Part shown: positions 16,128 to 25,809 of the stretch, piece after piece
Position numbering within the stretch: the first letter of the stretch is position 1
Layout of the letters: each line of letters opens with the position of its first letter
NCBI RefSeq assembly: GCF_011761345.1
Contig: NZ_JAASRY010000001.1
Span: 868,001-932,000 of the forward strand
Length of the DNA stretch: 64,000 nucleotides
Direction: 5' to 3'
Origin: Thalassobacillus devorans
GTDB lineage: Bacteria; Bacillota; Bacilli; Bacillales; Halobacillaceae
The notes under the pieces: generated by a model
The model's database searches: none
What the model saw: the letters and a program-made list of their open reading frames with translations, nothing else
What the model was told of the DNA's origin: nothing
Made by a program: the position numbers and the translations under genes

Positions 16128-18335
16128 ATGAAAAGCAAGAATACCCACCGGATGGCTAAAGTATGGATGCTGCTTTTTTCCTTGCTGTTCATGCTGCTGT
16201 TAGGTAGATTTCTTTATATCCAGACAACCGGAGAGGTGCAGGGGATCGATTTGGATGAATGGGCTGATAAGAAACGTACAAGTGCCTATCAGCTTGATGC
16301 GACCCGCGGCCGGATCCTGGATCAGAATGGCATGACACTGGCCTATGATCGCCCGACCTACAGACTTTATGCCATCGTCGATGAAAGCTATTCCACTAAC
16401 CTTGAGGAGCCAAAGCATGTCACCGACCCGGAAGAAACGGCGGATATGCTGGCTCCTTTATTAGATATGGAAGCTGGTGAAATAGAGTCAAAGATTGAAT
16501 CAGGCATGAAAGACGGTCGGTTCCAGGTGGAATTCGGAGCAGCGGGAAGGGATCTATCCCAGCAGACGATGAAGGATATCAAGGAAAAGAACATCCCAGG
16601 TATTAATTTTATCGAAGAATCGAAAAGGTATTACCCGAATGGAACATTCGCTTCGCATGTCATCGGTTTCTCCCGTACGGAAGATGGGGAAAACAAAGGG
16701 ATCACAGGCGTAGAGAAGCAAATGCAGAAATACTTAGATGGAAAACCCGGCCGAATATCTTATCAGCGGGATAAATACGGAGTGAAGCTCCTGGATCCAA
16801 AAGAAGTGATCCAGCAGCCGGAAGACGGCGATGATGTCGTCCTCACTATCGACCAGAAGGTCCAGACCTTTTTAGAAGATGCTATGTCGCAAGTAGAAGA
16901 GCAATACAACCCGAAGCGGATTATGGCAGCCGTCATGGATCCGGATACCGGGCAGATTCTGGCGCTAGGCAATCGGCCAAGCTACAACCCGAATCAGATT
17001 GGTGAGGTGGAGAATTGGTATAACGATATCGTTTCTTACTCTTTTGAGCCAGGTTCTACCATGAAGATCTTCACGTGGGCGGCAGCGATGGAAGAAGGAG
17101 TTTACAATGGTAACGAAAAATTTTCTTCCGGCAGCTATCAGTTTGATGAAGGAAGCCGCCCAATTCGAGACCATCGCCGCGAAGGATGGGGAGACATTAC
17201 GTACGATAAAGGCATGCGTGTTTCCTCTAACGTAGCGGCAGCCAAGCTTTCCGAAAAAGTCGGATCCGATAAATTTCTTGATTACTTGCATGACTTCGGG
17301 TTTGAAAACAAAACAGGCATCGACTTGCCTGGAGAAGAAACAGGAAAAATACTTTATAAATGGCCGGTTGAAAAATTGACCACCGCCTATGGACAAGGTA
17401 CGACAACGACTCCAATCCAGCTATTGACCGCAGCGAGTGCAGTAGCGAACGATGGCAATATGATGCGTCCATACGTATTATCCCAGGTTTTAGATGGTGA
17501 AACCAAAGAAGTTGTAAGTGAGAATGAACCTGAAAAGATCGGTGATCCTATCTCACCTGAGACGGCAGAAAAAATGCGAGAACTGCTTGGAACTGTCGTT
17601 TCTGAAGATGATGGTACTGCAAGCGTCTATCAGCTTAATGATTATTCGCTTGCAGGGAAGACAGGTACGGCACAGATCCCGGATTCAGAAACAGGGAAAT
17701 ATATGACAGGCAAGAACAACTACATGTTTTCCTTCCTGGGGATGGCCCCCCAGGAGGATCCGGAATTACTGATTTATGTAGCTGTACAGCAGCCAGAGCT
17801 GGAAGTGACCGAATATGGACCTGAGCCTGTCTCTCACATCGTAAAGACAGTGACAGAGAACAGTCTCCATTATTTGGACATCCGTCCGGATCAGGAAACG
17901 AAAGAAACGGTGGACCCAGTTGAATTGCCTGATGTTTTTGGTGATAAGGTTAAAAAGGCAAAAGAGAAACTTGGTGATACATTCAACCGTGTGACAGTAA
18001 TCGGGGATGAAAATGATAAGGTGGAACGAATTTATCCGGAACCAGGGGCGCCTGTTCTTCCGAATCAGCGTATCTTCCTTGTTACCGATGAACCGACGAT
18101 GCCGGATATTACTGGATGGTCAGCCAGAGATGTCTTCCATTTTGCTGATATGTTTGGTTTGAAGGTGGAAACGATGGGGAATGGTTTTGCCTATAAACAA
18201 AGTGTTTCTGAAGGTGCGAAGATTCAAGAGGGCGGATATCTGGTAGTAGAATTTCAGCCCCCAGGACTAGAAAATGAAGAAGAGACAGAGGAAGAGGATC
18301 AGAATCCAGATGAAGAAACGGACTCTTCCTCCTGA
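16128..18335 (+). CDS. pbpB: Penicillin-binding protein 2B (division transpeptidase)
   Basis: Class B penicillin-binding protein, the septal transpeptidase equivalent to FtsI. Residues about 12-30 form an N-terminal membrane anchor, followed by the PBP dimerisation domain and the transpeptidase domain. The active-site motifs are complete: S310-T-M-K, S366-S-N and K511-T-G. Two C-terminal PASTA domains (about 590-710) end in a strongly acidic Glu/Asp/Ser tail. The 735 residues compare with 716 in B. subtilis. ATG at 16128 follows GTGGTGATC. Followed by spoVD, its sporulation paralogue. Confidence 0.95.
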   Translation: MKSKNTHRMAKVWMLLFSLLFMLLLGRFLYIQTTGEVQGIDLDEWADKKRTSAYQLDATRGRILDQNGMTLAYDRPTYRLYAIVDESYSTNLEEPKHVTDPEETADMLAPLLDMEAGEIESKIESGMKDGRFQVEFGAAGRDLSQQTMKDIKEKNIPGINFIEESKRYYPNGTFASHVIGFSRTEDGENKGITGVEKQMQKYLDGKPGRISYQRDKYGVKLLDPKEVIQQPEDGDDVVLTIDQKVQTFLEDAMSQVEEQYNPKRIMAAVMDPDTGQILALGNRPSYNPNQIGEVENWYNDIVSYSFEPGSTMKIFTWAAAMEEGVYNGNEKFSSGSYQFDEGSRPIRDHRREGWGDITYDKGMRVSSNVAAAKLSEKVGSDKFLDYLHDFGFENKTGIDLPGEETGKILYKWPVEKLTTAYGQGTTTTPIQLLTAASAVANDGNMMRPYVLSQVLDGETKEVVSENEPEKIGDPISPETAEKMRELLGTVVSEDDGTASVYQLNDYSLAGKTGTAQIPDSETGKYMTGKNNYMFSFLGMAPQEDPELLIYVAVQQPELEVTEYGPEPVSHIVKTVTENSLHYLDIRPDQETKETVDPVELPDVFGDKVKKAKEKLGDTFNRVTVIGDENDKVERIYPEPGAPVLPNQRIFLVTDEPTMPDITGWSARDVFHFADMFGLKVETMGNGFAYKQSVSEGAKIQEGGYLVVEFQPPGLENEEETEEEDQNPDEETDSSS

Positions 18336-18413
18336 TTTGAGCAGTGTTCTAATCGTTTTTTGACTGTCATATAGTGATACAAGCTAAGTCTATGCGCGAA
18401 AGGGGCCAGGTTG

Positions 18414-20336
18414 ATGAAGCGCGTATCACTCGTAACAGTCAGAAAACGGTTGATCACTGTTTTTATTTTGGCAGCGGTCATTTTCTTGATCATTATGATC
18501 AGGCTGGGATATGTTCAATTTGTGCTTGGAGATTTTCTAGTGGCAGATGCAGAAGAATCATGGAGCAGGGATATTACCTTTGAGCCAGAACGAGGGAAGA
18601 TACTGGATACCGAAGGTGAAGTTTTAGTAGGCAACGTATCAGCTCCCACAGTGATGGTCGTCCCAAGACAAATTAAGGAACCGAAACGAGCGGCACAGGA
18701 GCTGGCTCGTATTTTGGACATGCCTGTGGAAAAAGCTTATCAGCATGTAACTAAAAACATTTCAATCGAAAGAATTCATCCAGAAGGCAGAAAGATATCA
18801 GAGGAACAGGCAAAAGCTATCCAGGGATTGAGGATGGAAGGAATCTATGTCGCACAGGACTCCAAACGGCACTATCCTAACGGCGCTTTTCTTTCCCACG
18901 TACTCGGGTTTACCGGTATCGATAACCAGGGTCTGATGGGGCTTGAGGCTTTCTATGATGAAAAATTGAGCGGGGATCCGGGCTATCTTTCCTTTTACTC
19001 GGATGCCAAAGGAAAACGGATGCCTGATAAAGCCGATGTTTATAAAGCTCCTGAGGATGGTATGGATTTACAACTTACCATTGACCAACGAGTACAGACA
19101 ATCATGGAGCGGGAACTGGATATTGCAGTTTCTAAATATAATCCGGATGGGGCGATAGCCATTGCGGTCGACCCGAAGACCGGAAGAGTACTCGGGATGT
19201 CGAGCAGACCCAATTTCCACCCGGAAAAGTATCAGGAAGTTGATGCTTCTGTATACAACCGTAACCTGCCCGTATGGAGCACCTATGAGCCAGGTTCCAC
19301 CTTCAAAATAATCACGTTGGCTGCAGCACTGGAAGAAGGAATGGTGGATCTGCATGAAGACCATTACCACGATTCTGGATCAATCAATGTCGATGGTGCT
19401 AAAATAAGGTGCTGGAAGAGTGGTGGGCATGGAGGTCAAACCTATTTGGAGGTCGTTCAAAATTCATGTAACCCGGGATTCGTCAATTTAGGGCAAAAGC
19501 TGGGAAAAGAAAAATTATTTCAGTACATCGATAATTTCGGATTTGGTAAAAAAACAGGAATAGACTTGCAGGGAGAAGGGAAAGGGATATTGTTCAAGCC
19601 GGAAAATGTAGGACCGGTAGAACTTGCGACCACGGCTTTCGGGCAAGGGGTATCGGTTACACCAATCCAGCAGGTAATGGCGGTAGCGGCAGCTGTCAAC
19701 GGTGGTTATCTCTACGAACCATATATCCAGGAAGGATGGCGTGACCCTGTGTCAGGTGAATTGGTAGAAAAAAATGAGCCAAAGCTGAAAGAACAGATTA
19801 TATCCGAAGAAACTTCGGAGGAAGTCAGCAAAGCTTTGGAAAGTGTAGTAGCCAGTGGGTCAGGCAGGGGAGCCTATGTAGAAGGTTACCGTGTTGGTGG
19901 AAAGACTGGTACCGCTCAGAAAGTCGGCAAAGATGGAAACTATATGAAAAATAATTATATCGTATCCTTCATTGGGTTTGCTCCCGCGGATGATCCGGAG
20001 TTGGTTGTATATCTCGCTGTCGACAACCCGAAGAATACTATTCAGTTTGGTGGAGTGGTAGCTGCTCCGATTGTAGGGAATATTATGGAGGACAGTTTGC
20101 GGGCGTTAGGAGTCGAACAAAGAGACGGCGGTCTGGAGAAAGACTACAAATGGCCGGATCAGCCGATGATCGAGATGCCTGATCTGGTCGGTATGGACAG
20201 GGAAGAACTCACCAATTACCTTATCGATCTCAACATAGACGTCAGTGGAGAAGGCGACAAAGTTATCCAGCAGGCACCAGCCCCAGGCGTGAAGTTAGAA
20301 ACGGGATCATCCATCAGAATTTACTTAGGAGATTGA
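18414..20336 (+). CDS. spoVD: Stage V sporulation protein D (cortex transpeptidase)
   Basis: Class B penicillin-binding protein specific to spore cortex synthesis, the partner of SpoVE. The 640 residues begin at the ATG at 18414, after AAAGGGGCCAGG. Residues about 12-32 anchor it in the membrane. The active site is S295-T-F-K and K497-T-G; a single C-terminal PASTA domain (about 580-640, MPDLVGMDREELTNYL) separates it from the two-PASTA PBP2B. GTCATATA (18366-18373) resembles a sigma-E -35, but I find no matching -10, so the promoter is unresolved. Confidence 0.94.
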   Translation: MKRVSLVTVRKRLITVFILAAVIFLIIMIRLGYVQFVLGDFLVADAEESWSRDITFEPERGKILDTEGEVLVGNVSAPTVMVVPRQIKEPKRAAQELARILDMPVEKAYQHVTKNISIERIHPEGRKISEEQAKAIQGLRMEGIYVAQDSKRHYPNGAFLSHVLGFTGIDNQGLMGLEAFYDEKLSGDPGYLSFYSDAKGKRMPDKADVYKAPEDGMDLQLTIDQRVQTIMERELDIAVSKYNPDGAIAIAVDPKTGRVLGMSSRPNFHPEKYQEVDASVYNRNLPVWSTYEPGSTFKIITLAAALEEGMVDLHEDHYHDSGSINVDGAKIRCWKSGGHGGQTYLEVVQNSCNPGFVNLGQKLGKEKLFQYIDNFGFGKKTGIDLQGEGKGILFKPENVGPVELATTAFGQGVSVTPIQQVMAVAAAVNGGYLYEPYIQEGWRDPVSGELVEKNEPKLKEQIISEETSEEVSKALESVVASGSGRGAYVEGYRVGGKTGTAQKVGKDGNYMKNNYIVSFIGFAPADDPELVVYLAVDNPKNTIQFGGVVAAPIVGNIMEDSLRALGVEQRDGGLEKDYKWPDQPMIEMPDLVGMDREELTNYLIDLNIDVSGEGDKVIQQAPAPGVKLETGSSIRIYLGD

Positions 20337-20486
20337 AGTTTTACACCATTAGCTTCTGCTAGGACTCCCATTATTTAAAGACTCCGTTTAGCGGTAGCTT
20401 GGTTCGGCTGGGTGCCTTCATCAAGATAAAGGGTATTTCGTTCTTTCAAGTTTTTTCTGAGTAAATTTTCTTCTGTCATCGTGAGA

Positions 20487-20510
20487 TTGAAAAACTTTTG
20501 CTATAATAAA
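20487..20510 (+). promoter_or_regulatory. Promoter of the murE unit (extended -10)
   Basis: TGCTATAAT (20499-20507) is a perfect extended -10 with a consensus hexamer. The TTGAAA at 20487 is too close to be a -35, so recognition probably depends on the TG motif. The 180 bp gap after spoVD contains nothing else that I can name. Confidence 0.65.
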
Positions 20511-20541
20511 TGAGAATGTGCTTACAGTTAGGATGATAATA

Positions 20542-22014
20542 TTGAAACTACCAGAAGTATTGACCCATATACCTTATTTCCAGACAAATCAATCGATAGC
20601 AGAAATTGAAATAACCGGAGTGGAAATGGATTCCCGTGAAGTGAAAAAAGGGGATTTATTTATCTGTCTGCCTGGGGAACATTTTGACGGGCATGACTTT
20701 GTGGACCAGGCGATCAAAAAAGGAGCAGCAGCGCTCGTTTGTGAGCGCGCTCTTGATGTATCTATACCGTATGTGGTTGTGCCGGATTCCAGCAGGGCAA
20801 TGGGCAGTATTGCCAATACTTTCTACAAGTATCCGACGACCGGAATGCAGCTGGTCGGTATAACCGGGACAAATGGGAAAACGTCGATCAGCTATCTGCT
20901 TGAGGAAGTTTTCCAAATGAATCACCATAAGACCGGCTTGATCGGTACAATCCAAATGAAAATCAATGAGTCGGTGTATCCTGTGAAAAACACGACACCA
21001 GACTCATTGTTTTTGCAAAAAAGTTTTCATACCATGAAAGAGCAAAACGTGGATACCACCATTATGGAAGTTTCTTCTCATGCATTAGATAAAGGAAGGG
21101 TGCATGGCTGCGACTTTGATGTGGCCGTTTTTACGAACTTGAGTCAGGATCATCTGGACTATCACAGCACCATGGATGAATATCTTCATGCTAAGTCACT
21201 GTTATTTGCCCAACTGGGGAATACATACAATCCTCAACATCCGAAGTTTGCCGTCATCAATGAAGATGATGATGCGGCAGGTGTCATGAAACGCAGTACT
21301 GCTCAGCCGGTTCTTAGTTATGGCATTCATAAGGAGGCTGCTATCATGGCGAAAGACCTTCACCTGCATGAAAAAGGGACGACATTTACATTAAGTACCC
21401 CTGAAGGAGAGACCCTAATTAACAGCAGTCTGATGGGTAAATTCAATGTTTATAATATGCTGGCTGCTGCCGGGGCAGCGATTGCCTCTGGGGTGAAGCT
21501 CGAAGTGATAAAAAAGGCGCTGGAGGCTTCCAAAGGGGTCCGTGGCCGTTTTGAACCTGTTGAGGAGAATCAGCCATTCGGCGTGGTCATCGATTATGCT
21601 CATACACCTGATTCCCTTCATAATGTGTTACAGACAATGCGGGAGTTTTGTAAAGGCAAAGTAAGGGTAGTTGTCGGTTGTGGTGGTAATCGGGACCGGA
21701 CAAAGCGTCCGCTGATGGCAGATGTAGCGATGGAATTCGGCGACCATGCGATTTTCACATCGGATAACCCGCGTACAGAATCGCCAGAACAGATTCTTGA
21801 TGACATGACGGAGCACTTGTCGGGCGGGTATGACAGAATAGTCGATCGCCGGGAAGCCATAGAGTATGCTTTGGGAAAAGCACAGCCAGGAGACATGGTA
21901 CTGATTGCCGGGAAGGGTCATGAAACCTATCAGGAAATTAACGGAAAACGTTATGAGTTTGATGACAGAGAGATAGCGCGAGAACTTTTAAAGCAGCTAA
22001 AGGAGAGTAAGTGA
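20542..22014 (+). CDS. murE: UDP-MurNAc-L-Ala-D-Glu:meso-DAP ligase
   Basis: Adds the third stem-peptide residue. The 490 residues start at the TTG at 20542 (MKLPEVLTHIPYF), placed 4 bases after GGATGAT; an upstream in-frame ATG at 20533 lies inside that motif. The ATP loop is G109-T-N-G-K-T. The motif D408-N-P-R411 is the signature of meso-diaminopimelate-specific MurE, as opposed to the lysine enzymes, so the cell wall is predicted to be A1-gamma, mDAP type. It heads a murE-murF-mraY-murD run. Confidence 0.95.
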   Translation: MKLPEVLTHIPYFQTNQSIAEIEITGVEMDSREVKKGDLFICLPGEHFDGHDFVDQAIKKGAAALVCERALDVSIPYVVVPDSSRAMGSIANTFYKYPTTGMQLVGITGTNGKTSISYLLEEVFQMNHHKTGLIGTIQMKINESVYPVKNTTPDSLFLQKSFHTMKEQNVDTTIMEVSSHALDKGRVHGCDFDVAVFTNLSQDHLDYHSTMDEYLHAKSLLFAQLGNTYNPQHPKFAVINEDDDAAGVMKRSTAQPVLSYGIHKEAAIMAKDLHLHEKGTTFTLSTPEGETLINSSLMGKFNVYNMLAAAGAAIASGVKLEVIKKALEASKGVRGRFEPVEENQPFGVVIDYAHTPDSLHNVLQTMREFCKGKVRVVVGCGGNRDRTKRPLMADVAMEFGDHAIFTSDNPRTESPEQILDDMTEHLSGGYDRIVDRREAIEYALGKAQPGDMVLIAGKGHETYQEINGKRYEFDDREIARELLKQLKESK

Positions 22015-23375
22015 TGTTGTTTGCTGTAAAAGAATTATGTGAACTTTTTCCTGAACATAAGGGAGTAGCGATGGATAGCATTCCTTTGCGTCAGGTAATG
22101 ACAGACTCAAGAAAAGAGATGAAACAAAGTGTTTTTGTGCCGATTGTCGGTGAAAATTTTGATGCGCATGAGTTTTTAAAGCAGGCAATCGAAAATGGAG
22201 CTGTAGCTGCCTTATGGCAAAAAGACAGGGAAGTGCCTCGGTTTGTACCGACGGATTTCCCGTTATTTTTTGTAAATGATACGACGGAAGCGATGCAGAA
22301 AATGGCAGGCTTCTATTTGGATAAAGTGAGCCCGCAAGTGATTGGCATCACCGGTTCAAATGGAAAAACAACGACCAAAGATTTGACAGCCGCTGTCCTT
22401 AGTACTAAATTTCGGACGCATAAGACAGACGGAAACTTCAATAACCATATAGGTCTCCCTTTAACGATATTCGCGATGCCGGAGGATACGGAAGTCGCTG
22501 TATTGGAAATGGGTATGAGCCAGGCTGGTGAAATTGAGGTGTTGAGTCGACTTGCCAGGCCGGATTATGCCCTGATTACCAATATCGGTGAATCGCATAT
22601 TGAATATTTAGGAAGCCGTGAGGGGATTGCTAAAGCAAAGCTGGAAATCAAGGCCGGTCTCAAAGGTGACGGGGCCCTGATTTTTGATGGGGACGAACCG
22701 TTACTGGCTGAAGAATTAAAGAATCCGAATCACTGGGGTTGTGGGATGAATGACCATAACAGAACCCAGATCAAAGGCCTTGAATTGAAGGATCTCCAAA
22801 GCAGTTTTGTTATTGACGGGGTTCATTATGAATTACCGCTTGCAGGTAAGCATAATGTTAAAAATGCAAGCTATGTTATTACACTAGCCCGTCTAATGGG
22901 ACTTTCCAGCGAGCTGATTCAGCAGGGGCTTGGCCAGATTCAAGTTACAGGCATGCGGTTTGAACGGCTGGCAGGAAAAGGTGGGTCATTGATTATTAAT
23001 GATGCCTACAATGCTTCCCCTACTTCCATGAAAGCTGTCATTGAAGTCATCAAAGGCATGAAAGAAAAGAAAAATAAAATACTGGTGCTCGGTGATGTTT
23101 ATGAACTCGGCAGCCATGCGAAAGCAATGCATCGCAGCGTCGCAGAGGTGATAGATGAAGATATTGCGGCTGTCTATACGTTTGGTGAAGATGCAGTTGA
23201 AATCAGTAAAGCCGTAGCTGAAAAGAAATTGAATATCAAATCCGAACATTTTACAGATAAAACATCTTTGCAGCAAGTAGTAGAAAAAGACCTCGATAAA
23301 GATACGGTGGTATTAGTTAAAGCTTCCAGGGGTGTGAAGCTGGAAACAATCATCGATCCTTTAGTAGAGAAGTAA
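22014..23375 (+). CDS. murF: UDP-MurNAc-tripeptide:D-Ala-D-Ala ligase
   Basis: Adds the D-Ala-D-Ala dipeptide to complete UDP-MurNAc-pentapeptide. The 453 residues are full length. The ATP loop [12 protein letters not shown] is at about residues 110-121; VLEMGMSQAGEIE and INDAYNASPTSM are diagnostic of MurF. ATG 22014 overlaps the murE stop (TGATG) after AAAGGAGAG. B. subtilis keeps murF elsewhere, next to ddl; here it sits in the canonical dcw position between murE and mraY. Confidence 0.95.
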   Translation: MLFAVKELCELFPEHKGVAMDSIPLRQVMTDSRKEMKQSVFVPIVGENFDAHEFLKQAIENGAVAALWQKDREVPRFVPTDFPLFFVNDTTEAMQKMAGFYLDKVSPQVIGITGSNGKTTTKDLTAAVLSTKFRTHKTDGNFNNHIGLPLTIFAMPEDTEVAVLEMGMSQAGEIEVLSRLARPDYALITNIGESHIEYLGSREGIAKAKLEIKAGLKGDGALIFDGDEPLLAEELKNPNHWGCGMNDHNRTQIKGLELKDLQSSFVIDGVHYELPLAGKHNVKNASYVITLARLMGLSSELIQQGLGQIQVTGMRFERLAGKGGSLIINDAYNASPTSMKAVIEVIKGMKEKKNKILVLGDVYELGSHAKAMHRSVAEVIDEDIAAVYTFGEDAVEISKAVAEKKLNIKSEHFTDKTSLQQVVEKDLDKDTVVLVKASRGVKLETIIDPLVEK

Positions 23376-23410
23376 ACGGACGGTAACCAGGAACAAAGGA
23401 GGAATAATAG

Positions 23411-24397
23411 ATGAACGATTTTGTACTATTAATTACAATAGCCATCGCATTTTTAATCACCGTCCTGATTTCACCTGTATTCATCCCATTTCTTCGAAGA
23501 CTGAAGTTCGGACAGAGTATTAGGGAAGAAGGACCAGAAAGCCACCAGAAAAAATCAGGGACGCCGACGATGGGCGGGCTGATGGTACTGTTTTCTGTCA
23601 GCATCACGACCTTGATCATGGCAGCTAAATTCAATCCAGAACCAATGAGTTTTGAAGTCTTTTTACTTTTATTCGTTTTGATTGGGTATGGATTGATTGG
23701 ATTTCTTGATGATTTTATTAAGGTAGTGATGAAGCGGAATCTGGGGTTGACTTCCAAGCAAAAATTGCTGGCACAGTTTGTCATCGCTGTTGTTGTTTAT
23801 TTGATTTTACGTCAGCATAATTTCCCGACCTACATAGCTGTACCAGCTACAGATATCCAAGTAGACCTTGGTCTGCTTTATCCTGTTTTAATTCTTGTGA
23901 TGCTGGTCGGGGCTTCTAATGCCGTCAATTTGACTGACGGATTGGATGGCCTGTTAGCCGGCACAGCTGCTCTGGCATTCGGAGCTTTTGCTATCCTGGC
24001 ATGGACAGGAAATCCACAATTTGAGATTACTATCTTTTCTTTAGCCGTTGTCGGTTCACTGCTCGGATTCTTAGTGTTCAATGCCCACCCGGCTAAAGTT
24101 TTCATGGGCGACACTGGTTCATTGGCATTAGGTGGAGCGATCGCGATCGTTGCAATCCTGACAAAACTGGAAATCCTCCTGGTTGTAATTGGGGGAGTAT
24201 TCGTCATTGAGACATTATCGGTCATTATTCAGGTAATATCGTTCAAAACGAGAGGCAAACGAATATTCCGGATGAGTCCGCTCCATCACCATTATGAATT
24301 GCAGGGCTGGTCAGAATGGCGTGTGGTGACTTCTTTCTGGCTTGTCGGTCTGGTGTTTGCCATTTTAGGAATTTATATTGAGGTGTGGTTAGGTTGA
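23411..24397 (+). CDS. mraY: Phospho-MurNAc-pentapeptide translocase MraY
   Basis: Makes lipid I from UDP-MurNAc-pentapeptide and undecaprenyl phosphate at the cytoplasmic membrane. The 328 residues show about ten transmembrane helices. Conserved blocks are [17 protein letters not shown] (the aspartate pair), [13 protein letters not shown] and [12 protein letters not shown], with the C-terminal [13 protein letters not shown] histidine cluster. AAAGGAGGAATAAT precedes the ATG. It overlaps murD by the TTGA junction. Confidence 0.97.
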   Translation: MNDFVLLITIAIAFLITVLISPVFIPFLRRLKFGQSIREEGPESHQKKSGTPTMGGLMVLFSVSITTLIMAAKFNPEPMSFEVFLLLFVLIGYGLIGFLDDFIKVVMKRNLGLTSKQKLLAQFVIAVVVYLILRQHNFPTYIAVPATDIQVDLGLLYPVLILVMLVGASNAVNLTDGLDGLLAGTAALAFGAFAILAWTGNPQFEITIFSLAVVGSLLGFLVFNAHPAKVFMGDTGSLALGGAIAIVAILTKLEILLVVIGGVFVIETLSVIIQVISFKTRGKRIFRMSPLHHHYELQGWSEWRVVTSFWLVGLVFAILGIYIEVWLG

Positions 24398-25743
24398 AAC
24401 GATTAGAAGATTTTCCTTATCAGCATGCATTGATTTTAGGACTTGCCAAAAGTGGAACAGCAGCAGCAAAGCTATTACTGGACAGTGACGTAAACGTCCG
24501 TGTCAATGACTATAAAGCAAGCTACGATGACCCGGTGGTGCAGGAACTGGAAAAAGCAGGAGCTGAGGTAGTTCTTGGCGGCCATCCAGTATCTGCTTTG
24601 GATGGTATCGATGTCATGGTGAAAAACCCAGGCATCCCGTATGACAATAGTCTGGTAGCAGAAGCGGAAAAGCGAAACCTGCCAGTCATTACCGAAGTAG
24701 AGCTTGCCGCACATCTTCATCATGGTCCCATTGTAGGGATTACCGGTTCCAACGGTAAAACAACAACTACAACGCTTACGCATGAAATGTTGAAAGCGAG
24801 TGGTAAAGACTCAAGGATTGCCGGTAATATCGGGGAAGTTTCCTGTGAAGTAGCAAGAGAGACAACGAATGATCAGCCGATGGTAATAGAATTGTCTTCC
24901 TTCCAGCTGATGGGAATCGAAAAGTTTCGTCCTACCGTTGCTGTGTTATTGAACATCTACGAAGCACACCTGGATTACCATAAGACGTTGGAAAATTACC
25001 AGCATGCAAAGGCCCGTCTCTTCAAGAATCAGACGGATGATGATTATCTCATATATAATGCCGATGATCCTGTAATCGCTAAGTTTCTCGATGATGCAGC
25101 ATCTGTTCTGGTACCTTTTTCTGCGAAGCAGGAATTGGAAGAGGGAGCATATGCAGACGAACAATATATCTATTACAATCAGAGCCCCGTTATGAAACGG
25201 GAAGATATCGTCCTCGTTGGAGAGCATAACATGGAAAATATATTGGCAGCAGTAGCAGCAGCGAAATTGAATGGCGCTACCAATGAAGGCATCCAAAAAG
25301 TGCTGACAAGTTTCAAAGGTGTTCCTCACCGGCTTGAATTTGTCGCCAATATCAAGGGTCGTCTGTTCTATAATGATTCTAAGGCAACTAATATTCTCGC
25401 TACATCCAAAGCATTGGGTGCATTTAAGCAGCCGGTGATTTTACTTGCCGGTGGTCTTGATCGGGGCAACAGCTTTGAAGAATTAGTGCCATTTTTAGAC
25501 CATGTGAAAGCTATGGTGGTCTTCGGCGAGACAGCGGATAAAATGACACAGGCGGCAGAGCAGGCCGGAATTGCTGAAATTAAAAAAGTTGATAATGTAG
25601 GACAAGCAGCGCAAGTGGCATTTGACCTCTCCGGAGAAAAGGATGTCATTCTCCTCTCACCGGCATGTGCCAGCTGGGATCAGTATACTACTTTTGAAGA
25701 AAGAGGGCATATGTATGTCCAAGCTGTGCATAAGCTGAAATAG
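24394..25743 (+). CDS. murD: UDP-MurNAc-L-Ala:D-Glu ligase
   Basis: Adds D-glutamate in the second stem-peptide step. The 449 residues start at the TTG at 24394 ([17 protein letters not shown]), 8 bases after GAGGTG; the GTG at 24385 lies inside that motif. The ATP loop [14 protein letters not shown] is at about 117-130. NDSKATN and [12 protein letters not shown] near the C-terminus are diagnostic. The start overlaps the mraY stop, so translation is probably coupled. Confidence 0.95.
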   Translation: MKRLEDFPYQHALILGLAKSGTAAAKLLLDSDVNVRVNDYKASYDDPVVQELEKAGAEVVLGGHPVSALDGIDVMVKNPGIPYDNSLVAEAEKRNLPVITEVELAAHLHHGPIVGITGSNGKTTTTTLTHEMLKASGKDSRIAGNIGEVSCEVARETTNDQPMVIELSSFQLMGIEKFRPTVAVLLNIYEAHLDYHKTLENYQHAKARLFKNQTDDDYLIYNADDPVIAKFLDDAASVLVPFSAKQELEEGAYADEQYIYYNQSPVMKREDIVLVGEHNMENILAAVAAAKLNGATNEGIQKVLTSFKGVPHRLEFVANIKGRLFYNDSKATNILATSKALGAFKQPVILLAGGLDRGNSFEELVPFLDHVKAMVVFGETADKMTQAAEQAGIAEIKKVDNVGQAAQVAFDLSGEKDVILLSPACASWDQYTTFEERGHMYVQAVHKLK

Positions 25744-25809
25744 GGGCTTGTTCACAGTTAAAGAAAAGATAGCCCCATTTTCCAATTTAGTTGGAGGAGG
25801 GGTTTTTTC

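Noticed and set aside
18366-18398. Sigma-E promoter of spoVD
   Set aside because: GTCATATA fits a -35, but no CATACA-like -10 occurs at 13-15 bases, so the promoter is not claimed.
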